Source: JBGPHT01 sp041484525 | GTDB taxonomy: Bacteria > Acidobacteriota > Terriglobia > Bryobacterales > Bryobacteraceae | Length of the DNA stretch: 64,000 nucleotides | Reading direction: 5' to 3' | Assembly: GCA_041484525.1 (NCBI GenBank) | Contig: JBGPHT010000021.1 | Location: 1-64,000, forward strand | Shown: positions 62,251-64,000 of the stretch, in pieces | Layout of the letters: each line of letters starts with the position of its first letter | How positions within the stretch are numbered: the first letter of the stretch is position 1 | Made by a program: the position numbers and the translations under genes | The notes under the pieces: model-generated | The model's database searches: none | Told to the model about the DNA's origin: nothing | Seen by the model: the letters and a program-made list of their open reading frames with translations, nothing else

Positions 62251-63519
62251 ATGCACGATCTCGCCACTTTCCGGAGCCAATTCGACCGCATCGCCGAGCG
62301 CCTCGCGATGCGTGCGGGCGTGCCCAACCTCGATCGGTTCCGGGACCTCGACAAGAAGCGCCGTGCAGCCATATCCGAGACCGAGGACCTGAAGGCCCAG
62401 CACAACCGCGAGTCCGCCGGCATTGCCGAGGATCGCAAAAAAGGCGTCGGCACCGCGGAGCGCCAGAAGGCAATGCGCGCCCTCGGCGATCGCATTTCGC
62501 AGCTTGACGAGCAGGTCAAGGCCAGCAACGAAGAGCTCCAGTCGCTGCTCAAGACCATCCCCAACCTGCCGCACGAATCCGTCCCCGTGGGCAAGAATGA
62601 GGAGGACAATGTCGAAGTCCGGCGCGTCGGCGAGCCGCCCCGGTTCGACTTCGAGCCGAAGGGACACTGGGACCTCGGTCCTCAACTCGGCATCCTCGAT
62701 CTGGAGCGTGCTGCTAAGATCACCGGTGCGCGCTTCGCCCTCTACTGGGGCATGGGCGCGAAGCTCGAGCGCGCGCTCATCAACTTCATGCTGGATGTCC
62801 ACACGCGCGAGCACGGGTATACCGAGGTGCTGCCGCCATTCCTGGTGAACTCGGAGAGTCTCTACGGCACGGGGCAATTGCCCAAGTTCGCGGAGGATCT
62901 TTTCAAGTGCGAGAACCACGACCTCTGGTTGATCCCCACGGCCGAGGTTCCCGTCACTAACATCTATCGCGACGAAACGCTCGACGCCGTCGAGTTGCCG
63001 ATCAGACTTTGCGCCTACACGCCCTGTTTCCGCAGCGAAGCTGGTTCCTACGGCCGCGATGTGCGGGGCATCATCCGGCAGCACCAGTTCCAGAAAGTGG
63101 AGCTGGTGAAGTTTACGGACCCCGGCCAGAGCTACGACGAACTGGAGATGCTTACGGCCGATGCCGAGGACATCCTACGCCGCCTCGGCCTGCCCTTCCG
63201 GACCGTCGTCCTCTGCACCGGCGATATGGGATTCTCCTCCGCGAAGACCTACGACATCGAGGTCTGGCTGCCCGGACAGAACGGCTACAAGGAGATCTCC
63301 TCCTGTTCCAACTTCGAGGCCTTTCAGGCGCGCCGCGCGGGCATCCGCTTCCGCGCCGGCAAGAAGGCGGAGTACGTCCACACGCTGAACGGCAGCGGCT
63401 TGGCCATCGGGCGCACCTGGGTCGCGATTGTCGAAAACTATCAGCAGAAAGACGGCAGCGTCGTCATCCCCGAGGCGCTGCGCCCCTACCTGAACGCTGA
63501 GGTCATCCGGCCAAAGTAA
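62251..63519 (+). CDS. serS: Seryl-tRNA synthetase
   Basis: ATG at 62251 has AAGGGGA directly upstream. The N-terminal coiled-coil arm that holds the tRNA-Ser long variable arm is visible over about residues 30-100 (RFRDLDKKRRAAISETEDLK, RISQLDEQVKASNEELQSLL). The class II core has motif 2 (CFRSEAGSYGRDVRGIIRQH) and motif 3 (GSGLAIGRTWVAIVENYQ), plus the serine pocket TAEVPVTN. It charges serine onto tRNA-Ser (one copy is at 33773). Length 422 is normal. Confidence 0.96.
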   Translation: MHDLATFRSQFDRIAERLAMRAGVPNLDRFRDLDKKRRAAISETEDLKAQHNRESAGIAEDRKKGVGTAERQKAMRALGDRISQLDEQVKASNEELQSLLKTIPNLPHESVPVGKNEEDNVEVRRVGEPPRFDFEPKGHWDLGPQLGILDLERAAKITGARFALYWGMGAKLERALINFMLDVHTREHGYTEVLPPFLVNSESLYGTGQLPKFAEDLFKCENHDLWLIPTAEVPVTNIYRDETLDAVELPIRLCAYTPCFRSEAGSYGRDVRGIIRQHQFQKVELVKFTDPGQSYDELEMLTADAEDILRRLGLPFRTVVLCTGDMGFSSAKTYDIEVWLPGQNGYKEISSCSNFEAFQARRAGIRFRAGKKAEYVHTLNGSGLAIGRTWVAIVENYQQKDGSVVIPEALRPYLNAEVIRPK

Positions 63520-63534
63520 CGCGACGCGTGGCCG

Positions 63535-63903
63535 TCACGAGCTCTTCTTGGCGAGGATTTCAGTGCCCCAGGTACCCTCTTCGTTGCCAACCCTGAACCG
63601 GATCTCGGTCCCGGAAACCTGCCCCTTGTAAATCAGTTTCACGGCCTGGCCTTGATACTCGGACTGGATACAGAACGTCACTGCGTCGCCTTGAATCTTG
63701 CCGTCCTTGATTTCCAGGGGATGGTCAAGCATGCCGCTCACCGTTCCCGCCAGCGTCTCGCCCTTCGCCGCAAAGTCAAAAGTAAGTTCCCGATCCCGGT
63801 CGCCTCCCGCAAACAGCCCTTTCCATTTGCCAGTGACATCGGCGGAAAACAGGAGCGTCGCCAGCAGGGCGACAAGCGCGCTGAGAACCAATCCGCGTTT
63901 CAT
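63535..63903 (-). CDS. Small secreted beta-barrel-like protein (122 aa)
   Basis: A signal peptide (MKRGLVLSALVALLATLLFSAD) is followed by a compact beta-rich domain: VTGKWKGLFAGGDRDRELTF, KGETLAGTVSGMLDHPLEI, KDGKIQGDAVTFCIQSEYQG, KLIYKGQVSGTEIRFRV. The pattern resembles a small lipocalin-like domain widespread in Acidobacteria. It converges with serS across 15 bases. Function unknown. Confidence 0.75.
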   Translation of the reverse strand: MKRGLVLSALVALLATLLFSADVTGKWKGLFAGGDRDRELTFDFAAKGETLAGTVSGMLDHPLEIKDGKIQGDAVTFCIQSEYQGQAVKLIYKGQVSGTEIRFRVGNEEGTWGTEILAKKSS

Positions 63904-64000
63904 GGGCGGATTCTATCACGTGTCCAGGACGGTCAAATAACGGCCGCCGAGCCGAGTGGTTGCGGGGGACTGCAACGCGCCAAACGCGCAGGCAGTGCCC

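Noticed and set aside
63940..64000. Possible tRNA start (GCCGAGTGGTT at the right edge)
   Set aside because: The D-arm-like word is suggestive, but the acceptor and anticodon arms cannot be folded from the visible bases.
1..64000. CRISPR arrays
   Set aside because: No run of regularly spaced identical repeats was found; the only regular repeats are coding (15111-16040) or paired palindromes.

Overview
The window looks like a chromosomal segment of an Acidobacteriota bacterium of the Bryobacterales/Solibacter type. This is inferred from gene content, not from a marker search. The signs are a high-GC sequence, three very large TonB-dependent receptors with an N-terminal carboxypeptidase-regulatory-like (Cna-B) domain, a receptor-TPR-ASPIC/UnbV operon, a TIGR03437-type C-terminal domain behind a TIG/IPT array, sortilin/BNR propellers, Tat-exported TIM-barrel-like proteins and many secreted TPR proteins.

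Layout. Bases 1-2636 are the right edge of an integrated island: the tail of a pRiA4b ORF-3-like gene, a decayed helicase-nuclease gene, and a 3' fragment of tRNA-Leu with its terminator. From 2886 to 7090 lie two secreted c-type cytochromes. The second is a cytochrome c / copper monooxygenase / TPR fusion. 7096-13564 (minus) is the receptor-TPR-ASPIC operon, followed by a chimeric protease remnant. 14982-18418 holds a lipoprotein made of five exact 62-residue repeats, a DUF1080 protein, a HAD hydrolase and a small lipoprotein. 18382-20857 is a divergent metal unit: a DtxR-type regulator facing a porin plus CuA-type cupredoxin pair. 21143-33665 holds an RlmJ-like protein, a Tat-exported protein with a sortilin-like propeller, membrane proteins, a ten-repeat TIG protein and a YncE-like propeller.

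At 33773 an intact tRNA-Ser(GGA) is followed by a 2.4-kb element that carries one large reverse transcriptase and no integrase. It ends in a duplicated 22-base tRNA 3' end at 36275-36296. This is the best candidate for an uncharacterised, possibly anti-phage, mobile system.

The rest is accessory and housekeeping. It holds an NHL propeller, an RND efflux pair, two more TonB receptors, DUF4159 and TPR proteins, an FKBP-DinB fusion, and an ArsC/Spx-like gene whose first active-site Cys codon is UGA with a SECIS-like hairpin just downstream. A six-gene minus-strand run combines split transketolase, a histidine kinase, a response regulator and an amidohydrolase. A vapBC pair follows whose toxin gene is split by a roughly 243-bp MITE-like insertion, and removing the insertion exactly restores a 127-residue PIN protein. 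The window closes with a PHP-like protein, hemB, a 46-residue zinc-ribbon protein, serS and a small secreted protein.
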